From an uncultured Clostridia bacterium (GTDB lineage: Bacteria; Bacillota; Clostridia; Oscillospirales; Acutalibacteraceae): a stretch of 61,229 nt of DNA. The stretch is taken from NCBI GenBank assembly GCA_947170465.1, contig CAMVTS010000007.1, positions 1 to 61,229 of the forward strand. The letters run 5' to 3'. Of the stretch, positions 7,613-16,799 are shown one piece after another (position 1 is the stretch's first letter; the number at the start of each line of letters is the position of its first letter). The notes beneath the pieces are model-generated. The model worked only from the letters and a program-made list of their open reading frames with translations, made no database searches and had not been told where the DNA came from. Both the position numbers and the translations under genes were made by a program.

Positions 7613-8428
7613 ATGGGAGTTTTAAAGAGGCTTGCCAAGAGCTTTTCCAGCGAGAAGATGTCTGCCAAAAGCCGCAAAAGACTGATTATCTTTATCGCCA
7701 TCATCACCTTGCTATCCATGACAACCTCCACCGTCGCATGGTTTACGATTAACACCTTCGCCGGTGTAGAAAAGCTGGATGTCCACATCAGCGTAGCGGC
7801 ACAGTTAAAGGTGTCAATGGAAGACCACGGCACGAACCTTGACCAGTATGTCAAGACGATTACCAACGAAATGATAGACACCTATTTGGCAAAGCAAAAT
7901 ACAAAGCTTGCAGATATTGTACTCGATCCGGTAACCACCTCCGACGGCGTTCGTTTTGTCAATCAGCGTAATGTTGAACGGCAGCCGAATCAAAAATCCT
8001 ATCTGGAATTTGAGTGCTATTTTATCGCAACAGAGGATATGTGGGTACATCTCACAACCGAAGCGGCAGAGAATATACCCGGGAGCGAAGGAACCAAGGT
8101 GACGTCCAGTTCACCGTCTCCGCAGAATGACGTTGTCAACTGTACGCGTGTTGACTTCACCACGGATTCCAACGGTACGGCTACCTTTGAGAACAACAAA
8201 GGCACACAGGTGACGCAACTGAACACCTTTGACCTGCCGTCCGGCGCAATGGTGTATTCTGACAGCACACGCCTGTTCCACCTCGATGAAATGACGCCGA
8301 AAAAAGTCACCGTCCGTATTTGGATTGAGGGCGAGGATCCCGAATGTGATGACGATGTTCAGCTTGCAGAGTTGACTGTAGCAATGAGTTTCATCGGTTG
8401 TGACGACAGCAATACCCCGATTGCATAA
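7613..8428 (+). CDS. TasA/CalY-like SipW-dependent exported protein (1)
   Basis: A 271-residue exported protein. After a basic N-terminus (SAKSRKRL) there is one hydrophobic segment (about 24-46) running into TVAWFTINTFAG. This [T/I]-aromatic-[A/C/S]-W-[F/I/Y] signature is typical of SipW-processed TasA/camelysin-type signal peptides. The mature part is predicted to be mainly beta-strand. Near the C-terminus is VRIWIEGEDPEC, a motif that recurs in most of the cluster's exported proteins. TasA-like proteins form surface fibres in Bacillus; fibre formation here is inferred. The ATG at 7613 is chosen over a GTG at 7604 because AAAGGAG lies 8 nt upstream of the ATG. It is the first gene of the cluster. 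Confidence 0.75.
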   Translation: MGVLKRLAKSFSSEKMSAKSRKRLIIFIAIITLLSMTTSTVAWFTINTFAGVEKLDVHISVAAQLKVSMEDHGTNLDQYVKTITNEMIDTYLAKQNTKLADIVLDPVTTSDGVRFVNQRNVERQPNQKSYLEFECYFIATEDMWVHLTTEAAENIPGSEGTKVTSSSPSPQNDVVNCTRVDFTTDSNGTATFENNKGTQVTQLNTFDLPSGAMVYSDSTRLFHLDEMTPKKVTVRIWIEGEDPECDDDVQLAELTVAMSFIGCDDSNTPIA

Positions 8429-8457
8429 GATAACAAATCGTCCTTGGAGTGATTGAA

Positions 8458-9360
8458 ATGTTCGGAAAAAAGAAAACAAAAAGTGAACAGCCCATAACTC
8501 CAGAGGAGTTAAGTCAGTTAAATGACAAGCAGACAGCTGACCCGACGATACGAAAATTCCACGTCACTACCGACTCCGCCAAGATTATGGCGCTTAAAAA
8601 GCGGCGCAGAATTCTCAGTATCATTATCGGCGGCGTCGCGACCATGCTGTTGATTCTGTTTTTGGTTTCGCTGCTGGTCACCAAATGGGGCGATTTGGTC
8701 ATCGAGATTGACCGTCCGGCAGTTGCCAAGGGTTTTACCCTCAGCGAGAGCGAGGACTTTGCCAGCAAGTCGGTATCTCTCAGCGCCAAGCAGGCGCTTG
8801 ACGTTACCAACATCACCTACAGTTGGCTGCCCACCGACCTCGACACCAGCAAGGACGGCGAGCACAACGGTGATAATTACGTCGCCTATACCTTCTATAT
8901 GCGCAACGACGGCGAAGAACAGATTGACTACATCACCACCCTCGACATCACCGGTGTCGCCAAGTCCGCGGACGAAGCGGTTCGCGTGATGATTTACAAG
9001 AACGGTGAGCCGAGCATTTACGCCAAGGGTCAGTACGACGACCGTGAACAGCCCGAGACCGACGCAACGCGCTTTGTAGACGACAAGATTGTCATGCAGA
9101 CCAAGTCCGAGGCGTTCAAGCCCGGCGACGTGGACAAATACACCGTGGTCGTCTGGATTGAGGGCAACGACCCTGAATGCGTTGACGATATCCGCGACGG
9201 CTACGTCCGTATGAGAATGCTGTTCAAGCTCGACGACCCCGACGCTACCCAGAGCCCGTTCGGCGATTATTACAACAACGGCGAGCTGGTCGAGGACACC
9301 AAGAACTACAACGAAGGTCAGGGAATCGGCACGGACGTGACGACAGCCCCGGCAAACTAA
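8458..9360 (+). CDS. Membrane-anchored TasA-like protein with cytoplasmic N-terminal tail
   Basis: A 300-residue protein with a different topology from its neighbours. A charged cytoplasmic tail of about 45 residues precedes a transmembrane helix (about 50-74, IIIGGVATMLLILFLVSLLV) with no obvious cleavage site or AWF signature. The external part ends with the same family motif, VVVWIEGNDPEC. It probably stays in the membrane and could anchor or nucleate fibres made by the neighbouring exported proteins (inference). The start is placed at the ATG of MFGKKK, 8 nt after GGAG; a GTG three codons earlier is less likely. It lies 29 nt after the preceding gene. Confidence 0.65.
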   Translation: MFGKKKTKSEQPITPEELSQLNDKQTADPTIRKFHVTTDSAKIMALKKRRRILSIIIGGVATMLLILFLVSLLVTKWGDLVIEIDRPAVAKGFTLSESEDFASKSVSLSAKQALDVTNITYSWLPTDLDTSKDGEHNGDNYVAYTFYMRNDGEEQIDYITTLDITGVAKSADEAVRVMIYKNGEPSIYAKGQYDDREQPETDATRFVDDKIVMQTKSEAFKPGDVDKYTVVVWIEGNDPECVDDIRDGYVRMRMLFKLDDPDATQSPFGDYYNNGELVEDTKNYNEGQGIGTDVTTAPAN

Positions 9361-9450
9361 CATTGGTATTAAGCGCGCAAGCGCTGATATAATCAAAATA
9401 TCCCTATGGTGTTTTAGGGACAAAAAATTATTTTTAGGAGGAATTTCTCA

Positions 9451-10302
9451 ATGAAAGCAAAATCAAGAAAGAGATTATTAATCTCGTCCGTAGCAATGCT
9501 GCTCGTAGCAATGCTCGCACTCGGAACCGCGACCTTCGCATGGTTTACAACTAGCCCTACTGCCAATGCAAGCGGTGTGATTTTAAAAGCAACCGCTTCA
9601 CAAGGTCTCAAAGTTTTAACAGAATCTCATAAGACTGCTGCACCTCAGGCAGAGTATCTGTCAAGTGATTATCTTAACTATGACAGTACTACACAAATTT
9701 CTTCTACGACTGCAAAATATTTGAACCCCGCTTCCTATGCTTTTACAGTTGGTTCTGCTCTTGGCACTCCTTTCAAAACAACTGCGGATAGCGACACTGC
9801 ATACAATGCTGACACATCTGCAGAAGTTGCACCTGCCACTGCTGGTTGGAGCGGTACTAACGATGTTTACGCTGAAAAGATTTACTGTAAATTAGTTGGC
9901 GCATCCTCATCTACTGACACAGCTGCTCTTTCACTTACTAGCGTTTCTATTTCAAATGTGACAGCTGAAGCGTATCCGATGATTAATTCTATGCGTGTTA
10001 TTATTACATATAACGGCGATGTAAAGGGCGCTTATGCATTACAGGCAGTAAACGGTGAAGTAACCTTATCGGCTGTCGGAACTCCGAATACTTACGAAAA
10101 TGCTACTAAGAGCACTGGCTCATTTACACAGTGGACAAGCGCTTCTAATGTTGCTCTCGGCAGCGTAGGAACTAGTGGAAATGATTACGTAGGTGTTCAT
10201 ATTTATCTTGATGGTGAAGATACAAACTGTAAATCTTCTAACATTAAGGTTGACAATCTGTTCAGCAACATTACCGTTAATCTTGCAATTCCCACCACTT
10301 AA
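9451..10302 (+). CDS. TasA/CalY-like SipW-dependent exported protein (2), candidate major fibre subunit
   Basis: A 283-residue protein with a textbook SipW-type signal: KAKSRKRLL, a hydrophobic core (about 9-28), then GTATFAWFTTSPTANAS with a likely cleavage after the ANA. The mature protein is Ser/Thr/Ala rich, low in charge, and carries VHIYLDGEDTNC near the C-terminus, a variant of the cluster motif. It has the strongest ribosome binding site of the cluster (TTAGGAGGAA), AT-richer codons than its neighbours, and lies directly before a SipW-type peptidase gene. These points suggest an abundant subunit matured by that enzyme. TasA-type amyloid-like fibre formation is an inference from the family. 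Confidence 0.78.
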   Translation: MKAKSRKRLLISSVAMLLVAMLALGTATFAWFTTSPTANASGVILKATASQGLKVLTESHKTAAPQAEYLSSDYLNYDSTTQISSTTAKYLNPASYAFTVGSALGTPFKTTADSDTAYNADTSAEVAPATAGWSGTNDVYAEKIYCKLVGASSSTDTAALSLTSVSISNVTAEAYPMINSMRVIITYNGDVKGAYALQAVNGEVTLSAVGTPNTYENATKSTGSFTQWTSASNVALGSVGTSGNDYVGVHIYLDGEDTNCKSSNIKVDNLFSNITVNLAIPTT

Positions 10303-10354
10303 TCTTTTAAGTCTTAAATATTTGCTATAATAATATGAAATGGAGACCCTCTGA

Positions 10355-11077
10355 ATGAAAGTAGCTAAAAAAATATTTAATGTATTTATTGATATTGTTA
10401 TTGTATTGATAATGATTGTTTCCGTCATTACTGTAACCTTATCAATTACGTCGAAATCATCGGGGGTCTCCAATATTTTTGGTATTGCTCCTATGAGTGT
10501 AGCTTCAAACTCCATGGCAGATACTATCAATCAGGGAGATTTGATTTTCGGAAAGATTGATTCCAACAGAACCGAACCCTATGAGGTAGGTGATATTGTA
10601 TCGTTCTATCAGGAAATTGAAGGGCAGAATCAAATCAATACGCACCGCATTATCGAAGTGGTAAATGACGGTGGCGTGGTTTATTACAGAACTCAGGGCG
10701 ATAACAAAAACACTAATCCCGATCCAGATCCGGAACTTAAATCGCAGGATATGATTCTTGCGAAATATACCGGCACCAAAATCCCGGGTATCGGCAATTT
10801 CTTCAGTTTCATCAGAACTCAGCTTGGATTCTTCCTCGTGATTCTGCTGCCGATGATTCTCTTCTTTGTTTATCAGGCGATTCGTGTGATTATGAACATC
10901 ATCGCCTACAACAAGGAGAAGGCTGCCGAGGAAGCAGCGGCGGCTGTGGCAAACTCTGAACTCACAGAGGAGCAGAAACAGCGCGCGATTGAAGAGTATC
11001 TTGCCAAGCAGAAAGCACAGGAAAGTGAAACCGCGGTACAAACACCTGCCGACGGTGAATCTTCCGACGCTGAGTAA
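10355..11077 (+). CDS. sipW: SipW-type signal peptidase I (first of three)
   Basis: A 240-residue membrane serine peptidase of the archaeal/ER-type (S26B) branch, which uses Ser-His-Asp rather than Ser-Lys. An N-terminal membrane helix (about 8-31) precedes the catalytic Ser in VASNSMAD (Ser53), the His in INTHRII (His97) and the GD motif in RTQGDNKNT (Asp116). A second membrane helix (about 148-175) is followed by a charged cytoplasmic tail of about 60 residues rich in Ala/Glu. SipW processes TasA-like precursors in Bacillus; the adjacent gene encodes just such a precursor. An extended -10 (TGCTATAAT, TATAAT at 10326-10331) may give it a secondary promoter. Confidence 0.88.
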   Translation: MKVAKKIFNVFIDIVIVLIMIVSVITVTLSITSKSSGVSNIFGIAPMSVASNSMADTINQGDLIFGKIDSNRTEPYEVGDIVSFYQEIEGQNQINTHRIIEVVNDGGVVYYRTQGDNKNTNPDPDPELKSQDMILAKYTGTKIPGIGNFFSFIRTQLGFFLVILLPMILFFVYQAIRVIMNIIAYNKEKAAEEAAAAVANSELTEEQKQRAIEEYLAKQKAQESETAVQTPADGESSDAE

Positions 11078-11136
11078 ACAAACAAAACAAATTTGTCCCT
11101 AATGCACGTAGGTGCAACTAACATTTGAACGGTCAT

Positions 11137-11240
11137 TCTTTCCGGCCGAAAGGTCGGTCGGAAAGATAACCGTGCCTTATCCAAACACAAGGGCTTTGCC
11201 CGATAAATTAGAGAGATTTCAGCCGTAAGGCTGTTGGTAG
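11137..11240 (+). promoter_or_regulatory. Structured leader before the McrB-like gene: two hairpins, the second terminator-like
   Basis: The 187-nt gap contains a long hairpin at 11137-11166 (TCTTTCCG / CGGAAAGA with an inner GCCG / CGGT stem) and a smaller CAGCC-GTAA-GGCTG hairpin at 11220-11233 followed by TTGGTAGATTTTTTT. The second could act as a partial terminator or attenuator and so lower expression of the ATPase genes relative to the fibre genes. No clear promoter was seen here. Confidence 0.45.
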
Positions 11241-11264
11241 ATTTTTTTAAGGAGACGATGAGCC

Positions 11265-12809
11265 GTGGATACAGTATTTGACTTTCTGTTTCAGTTTCTC
11301 GGCCAGTTTTTTGGCTCACTGTGGTCAATTATAACAGGCATTTTCAGCGGAATCGCTGGCATGTTCAACTTCCCGAAATATATCCAGATTATCAACGACT
11401 TTACCACGGAGCTCGGCGGTTTGGCATGGGTTATCGCAATTATCGCGATTATTCTGCTCGCCGCGCTGATGGGACTGATTGTCTGGCTCATTATCGTCGC
11501 CATAAAAAAGTTTATCAAGTCGCGCCGCAGCCGCAAGGACAACGCGTCGCTTGTCAAAGAAGTTCAGGCGCTCAACAAAGAGGTTATGCGCCTCAACCTC
11601 GAGAAGGACAAGATTCTCTCCATGAAGGTTTCTCAAATTGGTCTGAATCCCAACGAGATTGCCGAGCTTACCGGCGAGGAAATCGAAGCGCTCAACGCCG
11701 GCGGCGAAGAGGGCGACGAGGATACCGGCGGCATCCGCTTCCTCAAGCTTTGCCAGATCGACGAGGAATGGGCGGATTATCAGCCGCCTGTCTATGACAA
11801 CGACATCACCCTTCCGGAGTTCTGCGACCGCTTCCGTCTGTTCGCCTGCTCACGTCTGGGTCTGTTCTATGACATCAGCATGATTCGCCGTTTCGTGGCT
11901 GCTTTCGCTTCCACCAGACTGATTGTCTTACAGGGTATTTCCGGTACCGGTAAAACCTCACTTGCTTACGCCTTCGGTAAGTTCGTCTGCAATCCTTCCG
12001 TCATTACGCCGGTTCAGCCTTCCTGGCGTGACCGTTCCGAGCTGTTCGGCTACTTCAACGAATTTACCAAGAAATACAACGAAACCGAGTTGCTTCGCGC
12101 TATGTACGAAGCAAGATATAACGAAAACGTCTACCTGGTTATCCTCGATGAGATGAACATCGCGCGTGTTGAGTACTACTTCGCCGAGATGCTCTCTATT
12201 CTGGAAATGCCGAGACGCGAGGAATGGATTGTCGACCTCGTTCCCAGCCAGTGGAAGAACGACCCGAAGCTGCTTGACCACGGCAAATTCACCATTCCGC
12301 CAAACATGTGGTACTGCGGTACCATCAACAACGATGACTCGACCTTCGCCGTTACCGATAAGGTTTACGACCGTGCGATGCCGATTAACATCGACAACAA
12401 GGGCGTTGCCTTTGACGCACCCGACACACCGCCTGTTGTTATCAATTATCATCACTTTGAGGATATCCTCAACAAAGCAAAGGCGGACAATCCTGTTTCC
12501 GCTGACCTGCTCGATAAGCTCGCTTTGCTGGATGATTACATCATCAACCACTTCCGCGTAGCTTTCGGTAACCGTATTATGAAGCAGATTAAGGACTATG
12601 TTCCTGCTTATGTTGGCACCGGCGGAACCGAAATCGATGGTCTGGACTACATCCTCGCGCGTAAGGTACTGCGTAAGTTTGAGGCGCTGAACCTTTCCTA
12701 CATCCGCGACGAAATCGACGGCTTGATTGCCTACATGGACGAGCTTTTCGGCGAGGAGAATATGGGTGAGTGCAAGAGTTATCTGCTCATGCTCAAGAAA
12801 CTGGTATAA
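11265..12809 (+). CDS. Membrane-anchored McrB-like AAA+ ATPase
   Basis: A 514-residue AAA+ protein. Residues 1-36 are hydrophobic/amphipathic and 52-80 form a clear transmembrane helix, followed by a basic stop-transfer patch (KKFIKSRRSRK) and a short coiled coil (about 95-122). The ATPase domain has Walker A GISGTGKT (224-231), Walker B LVILDEMN (291-298), a sensor-1 Asn in GTINNDDST and a DR pair (369-370) as likely arginine finger. Together these are the McrB/MoxR-like pattern. McrB proteins are GTP/ATP motors that work with McrC. Here the N-terminus is a membrane anchor instead of a DNA-binding domain. The start is GTG, 10 nt after AAGGAG. It pairs with the DUF2357 gene and sits inside a surface-protein cluster. 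The family call is firm; its role is unknown. Confidence 0.85.
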   Translation: MDTVFDFLFQFLGQFFGSLWSIITGIFSGIAGMFNFPKYIQIINDFTTELGGLAWVIAIIAIILLAALMGLIVWLIIVAIKKFIKSRRSRKDNASLVKEVQALNKEVMRLNLEKDKILSMKVSQIGLNPNEIAELTGEEIEALNAGGEEGDEDTGGIRFLKLCQIDEEWADYQPPVYDNDITLPEFCDRFRLFACSRLGLFYDISMIRRFVAAFASTRLIVLQGISGTGKTSLAYAFGKFVCNPSVITPVQPSWRDRSELFGYFNEFTKKYNETELLRAMYEARYNENVYLVILDEMNIARVEYYFAEMLSILEMPRREEWIVDLVPSQWKNDPKLLDHGKFTIPPNMWYCGTINNDDSTFAVTDKVYDRAMPINIDNKGVAFDAPDTPPVVINYHHFEDILNKAKADNPVSADLLDKLALLDDYIINHFRVAFGNRIMKQIKDYVPAYVGTGGTEIDGLDYILARKVLRKFEALNLSYIRDEIDGLIAYMDELFGEENMGECKSYLLMLKKLV

Positions 12810-12897
12810 TCTCACATAGTATGCTTGCGGGATGTCAAAAAGTCTTTTCGGCATCCCAAAAGGCGTTTATTCAAAAGATAATTGAGGTGAAGTTGTT

Positions 12898-15417
12898 TTG
12901 GAAAATTTTGATCAGTATTATCGTTCCTATAAATACATGCAGAAGCACCTCGCGTCTGACTTTACCGCAAATTATCTTCACTCCAACATGGAGGACGCCG
13001 ACAACGGCAAGGACGTGCTCTCCGGTAAGCTCCATGAAAAGGTTATCGACATGGAATGGGTTATCGCGATTGAGGATACCCTTCCTTACATTGAAAAAGC
13101 AATCGACGAACAGCGCCGCTTCATCATTGAAAACAATGAGGTTTATCGTATTGACAAGGCGAAAATTATTAACAAGGATTCAGTCAAGCACCTGATTCAG
13201 CACACCAACTTTATCGACAGCATTGACGAGCACGGTAAGGTTACGCCGAATAAGGTTCTCACCATTGAACGTGAGGACAGCTTTGAAACCTACGAGAACC
13301 GCTTCCTCATTACGCTGATTGAAACCGCGCTGAACTTTGTTGCGGATAAATATCGCAAGATGGTGGACGCGCCCACAGATACCTACAATAAGGTGGAAAT
13401 GGAGCGCGATTTGGTGCTGAATAACCAGCGCATCACCTTCAGAACAGAATATTCCAACGAGGTTAAGGACGCACAGGACGCGTTGCTCGACGTCAAGGAT
13501 TACGAGAAGCTCTCGGATTTTGACCGTGTACGCCGTATCCGTGAAAAATTAAATTCTTTCCTCAATACCGATATGATGATTGCGCTCAAGAAGTGCATTC
13601 GCGTCAAGCCGCCCATCAACCGCACCAACCTGATGACCAAGAACCCGAACTACAAGGCGTCGCTGGATTTGTTCACCTATCTTGGCGCCTACAATAAGCC
13701 GGGTTATGAAATCATCGGAAAAGAGTTTTCCGGTAAGATGGATAAGGACGTGCAGGAAGCAGTCTATATGTCTCAGGGTTTCCAGCATTTCATGATTAGT
13801 ATCGCTACGAACCCGGCGCTCAAGAGAATGTTGGAGGAGCGCTATCAGGAATCAAAATCCGGCCGCGGCAAGGCAGGCGACTCCGAGTTGGCGGAAATGA
13901 TTGAAAAAGTCCGCCAGGAAGAAATGAAAATCCGCTTGCAGGAAATCCGCGAGCGCGAGAAAATAATCCGTGACCAGAAATCTGAAATCGCTGCGCTGAA
14001 ACGCGAAATAGAAAAACGTGACCGCACGATTGAATCCCTCAAGAGCACTATCAAACAGCTTGAGGAGCAGGTCAAAGAACTCAAGAACGAACTGCAGAAG
14101 GTCAAGGCAGAGCTTATCAAGGCGAAGGAACGTATCGCTGAGCTGGAAGCCAAGGTTGCCGAACTTGAAGCGCGTATCGCCGAGCTGGAAGCCATGGTGG
14201 CGGCGCTCACCGCACAGGTTGCGGAGCTTGAAGCGCAGAAGGCGGCGCTCGAAGCCAAGGTTGCCGAGCTGGAGCAGGTTGTTGAAGAACAAAAAGCTAA
14301 AATTGCCGAGCAGGAGCGCACGATTATCAGTCTCCGTCAGCGTATTGAAGAACTGGAAGTCTACGTCGCCGAACTGGAAAAGACAAAGGCGCAGTTAGAG
14401 CAGAAAGTCAGCGCACTTGAAGCTGAGAACGCCGAGCAGAAAACTACCATCGCCACACACGAAGCGACAATTGCAACGCAGCTGGCGGCTATCGCCGGGC
14501 TGGAAACCGAAATTGCCGGCGCGAAGTCGCAGCTTGCCGACCTCAACAGCACGCTTTCACAGCGTGAAGCCACTATTGTCGAGCAGACCGAAAAAATCAA
14601 CGGACTCACCGGTAATGTGGCACAGCTTACTTCTGATTTGGCAGCCGAAAAGCAGGCGCGCCGTGACGAGGTAGAAGCGCTTAACAAGAAATTTGAAGAT
14701 GAAAAGGCTGCTATGCTCGCGGCGCAGAACGCCGAGCGTGAACGCCTTGAAAAAGCGCATCAGGCAGCGCTTGATAAGCTCGATAAACAGAAAGAAAACG
14801 AAAAGGCGAAAATCCAGAAGGATGCTGACAGCCGCGTGAAGTCGGTTCAGAAAGAAGCCGACAGCCGCGTCAAGACAGTCCAGAAGGACGCCGAAAAGAA
14901 GGCGCAGACGCAAATCCGCGAAGCCAACAAAAAGGCGAGCTCCGCAGCTGCCATGTACAAGAAGGAACTCAAAATCGACCGTGGCAACGACGGACTCTTC
15001 AAGTTTGACTTCCCGGTCGGCGCACTGGGCGTGCAGGGCATGAAGGCGGTTTCGCTCGCCGCAAACGGCGATGACATGAGCCGTCTGCCGAACAGCAGAA
15101 ATTTGCAGTGTCTCTTCATTGTCAGCGACGGCAAGAAGGTCACCCTCTATTCCGGCTCACACAACAAGCTGCAGGTCATTCAGAATTTCCGCAACACCAC
15201 AGACATCAACGTATGCCGGGAGGCGGTGGCAGAAAATCTGCAAAACGCCGATACCTCCTGCGCGTACCTCACTTATAAATCCGTAGACAAAAATCTCGTC
15301 AGCAATTTCGCTGCCTACCTCAAATCCGCGGCGAAATTTGCGGCAACCCAGACATTCCACAACAAATCGCAGAAAAGCGGTAAATCCGCGTTAGGTATTT
15401 ACTTCTACAGAGGTTAA
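12898..15417 (+). CDS. McrC-like DUF2357 protein with very long coiled coil and no visible nuclease
   Basis: An 839-residue protein. The N-terminal about 300 residues match the DUF2357/McrC-type region, including the hallmark YENRFLITLIE (about 140-150). About residues 320-690 are an almost unbroken heptad-rich coiled coil built of repeats such as IAELEAKVAELEA, continuing into a Lys/Asp-rich stretch. The last about 140 residues form a separate globular domain ending SALGIYFYRG. I see no PD-(D/E)XK nuclease motif, which McrC and many DUF2357 proteins carry. The start is TTG with GAGGTGA 7 nt upstream. It follows the McrB-like gene by 88 nt and ends 2 nt before a TasA-like gene. It is probably the partner of the ATPase, bridging it to another structure (inference). 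Confidence 0.8.
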   Translation: MENFDQYYRSYKYMQKHLASDFTANYLHSNMEDADNGKDVLSGKLHEKVIDMEWVIAIEDTLPYIEKAIDEQRRFIIENNEVYRIDKAKIINKDSVKHLIQHTNFIDSIDEHGKVTPNKVLTIEREDSFETYENRFLITLIETALNFVADKYRKMVDAPTDTYNKVEMERDLVLNNQRITFRTEYSNEVKDAQDALLDVKDYEKLSDFDRVRRIREKLNSFLNTDMMIALKKCIRVKPPINRTNLMTKNPNYKASLDLFTYLGAYNKPGYEIIGKEFSGKMDKDVQEAVYMSQGFQHFMISIATNPALKRMLEERYQESKSGRGKAGDSELAEMIEKVRQEEMKIRLQEIREREKIIRDQKSEIAALKREIEKRDRTIESLKSTIKQLEEQVKELKNELQKVKAELIKAKERIAELEAKVAELEARIAELEAMVAALTAQVAELEAQKAALEAKVAELEQVVEEQKAKIAEQERTIISLRQRIEELEVYVAELEKTKAQLEQKVSALEAENAEQKTTIATHEATIATQLAAIAGLETEIAGAKSQLADLNSTLSQREATIVEQTEKINGLTGNVAQLTSDLAAEKQARRDEVEALNKKFEDEKAAMLAAQNAERERLEKAHQAALDKLDKQKENEKAKIQKDADSRVKSVQKEADSRVKTVQKDAEKKAQTQIREANKKASSAAAMYKKELKIDRGNDGLFKFDFPVGALGVQGMKAVSLAANGDDMSRLPNSRNLQCLFIVSDGKKVTLYSGSHNKLQVIQNFRNTTDINVCREAVAENLQNADTSCAYLTYKSVDKNLVSNFAAYLKSAAKFAATQTFHNKSQKSGKSALGIYFYRG

Positions 15418-15419
15418 AT

Positions 15420-16757
15420 ATGAGCAGGAAAACAGGCAGCGGCAGGCGCTTCATGATTGCCAAAAACTTAATAATGATGCTTGCGACGCTGGCTGCGATT
15501 CTTGTTGCGATTTTCGCGTGGTTTGGTTCAAACAACGAAGCAAAAGCCAGTGGCATCTCCATGAAAACCAAAACTCCGGACAAGATTGAACTGGCGGTTC
15601 CAGATAAAGTGGAGGTTGATGGCAAGATTGTGGATTCTTTCCCTCTTGACAATCTGAAATGGAAAACCTCATTAGATTTTTCTTTGTCCGGCTATCTGAA
15701 AAACATGGTAAAAGATGTCACCAGTGACGGTAAGCAGTTTGCGGTTCCGAACTTTGCCGCGGCGAATAACCTGGCAGAGGGCAGAAGGGTAATCGCAGAC
15801 GACGTATGGGTAGATGGTTTATCCAGCAAAGAGGCACTGACTAACGACAAACCAAATGATGACGATCAGTATCATTACGTTTCGCTGGATTTTTATGTAC
15901 GTTCGCTGCAGCCTAATCCGGTGCGTATCACAGAGGATTCGTATCTTGCCGCGGGCTCTGAGATTGGCATCAAAGACGATTTAACGGATGGCGGCAAGGA
16001 TAGTGCAAGATTACTGAAAGGCAGTAATGTTTACCGCCCCAGTTCCTATGGCGCGTCTAAAAGCGATGATTCGTTTTCAGCCGATGCTATAATCGGCGCC
16101 ATGCGCGTGTCGCTTGTCGGGGCGCAGGTTGATTCGGTTCAGACAACTTCTCATGACACAATTGATTCCGTTACGCAGGAACAGGTGACCAGAGATGTCA
16201 CCACCGAGACCGCCTACAACGGCGGTACCTGGGCTAAGAAGGCTGCGTTGAAGCTTCTTTGGCTGCCGCGTCCGGATATTTATCTGCAGACGGACAACAA
16301 TCAGGATCAGTGGAAACTGTATACTGACATTAAACCGAACAGCGAACTGGCCAGTAAAACCTATATTCATTCTTTCTATTTGGGACAAACTCAACCAGAC
16401 GGAACTGCTTCTGTCAAAAAGGGACTGACCTATACACAGTATAGTGATGCAAATGTAAAAACAATAGACGGCACTGCTGACCACGATGGTGTCTATAAAG
16501 TGAGTAAAATCGACATTAATGACAAAGAGCTGGGTAAGACAAAAGGTTACTATCCGACTTTTGGACAGCAGCAGGAAATAGCGAGTGGTTCAACACCTTC
16601 CCAGATTACGTTTGTGGAAAGTGCAACTAATCCGACAACAACGGGTTATTACGTTTATAAATTCACATTGAATCTGTGGATTGAAGGCGAGGACGCTGAG
16701 GCTCGTCGTTCAATGAACACCGGCATATTCAATCTGATGCTTGGCTTTGAGGCATAA
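15420..16757 (+). CDS. TasA/CalY-like SipW-dependent exported protein (3)
   Basis: A 445-residue exported protein. The basic N-terminus is followed by a hydrophobic segment (about 14-32) and IFAWFGSNNEAKAS, a SipW-type signal with likely cleavage after the AKA. The large mature region is rich in Asp, Lys and Thr and shows no enzyme motif. The C-terminus carries LNLWIEGEDAEARR followed by a terminal beta-strand, as in the other cluster proteins but without the Cys. The gene starts 2 nt after the DUF2357 gene, which makes co-translation likely and ties the ATPase pair physically to the exported proteins. Confidence 0.75.
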   Translation: MSRKTGSGRRFMIAKNLIMMLATLAAILVAIFAWFGSNNEAKASGISMKTKTPDKIELAVPDKVEVDGKIVDSFPLDNLKWKTSLDFSLSGYLKNMVKDVTSDGKQFAVPNFAAANNLAEGRRVIADDVWVDGLSSKEALTNDKPNDDDQYHYVSLDFYVRSLQPNPVRITEDSYLAAGSEIGIKDDLTDGGKDSARLLKGSNVYRPSSYGASKSDDSFSADAIIGAMRVSLVGAQVDSVQTTSHDTIDSVTQEQVTRDVTTETAYNGGTWAKKAALKLLWLPRPDIYLQTDNNQDQWKLYTDIKPNSELASKTYIHSFYLGQTQPDGTASVKKGLTYTQYSDANVKTIDGTADHDGVYKVSKIDINDKELGKTKGYYPTFGQQQEIASGSTPSQITFVESATNPTTTGYYVYKFTLNLWIEGEDAEARRSMNTGIFNLMLGFEA

Positions 16758-16799
16758 CGCGGTCAGATACAACAAAATACGATGAAAAGAGGTGAAATT

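Noticed and set aside
11258-11281. Short leader peptide (MSRGYSI) overlapping the start of the McrB-like gene
   Set aside because: The ATG is only 3 nt from AAGGAG, too close for good initiation, while the GTG at 11265 is 10 nt away and opens the long frame.
11265-15417. Ordinary McrBC restriction system
   Set aside because: The McrB-like protein has a membrane anchor instead of a DNA-binding domain, and I see no PD-(D/E)XK motif in the partner, so restriction is not supported by the sequence.
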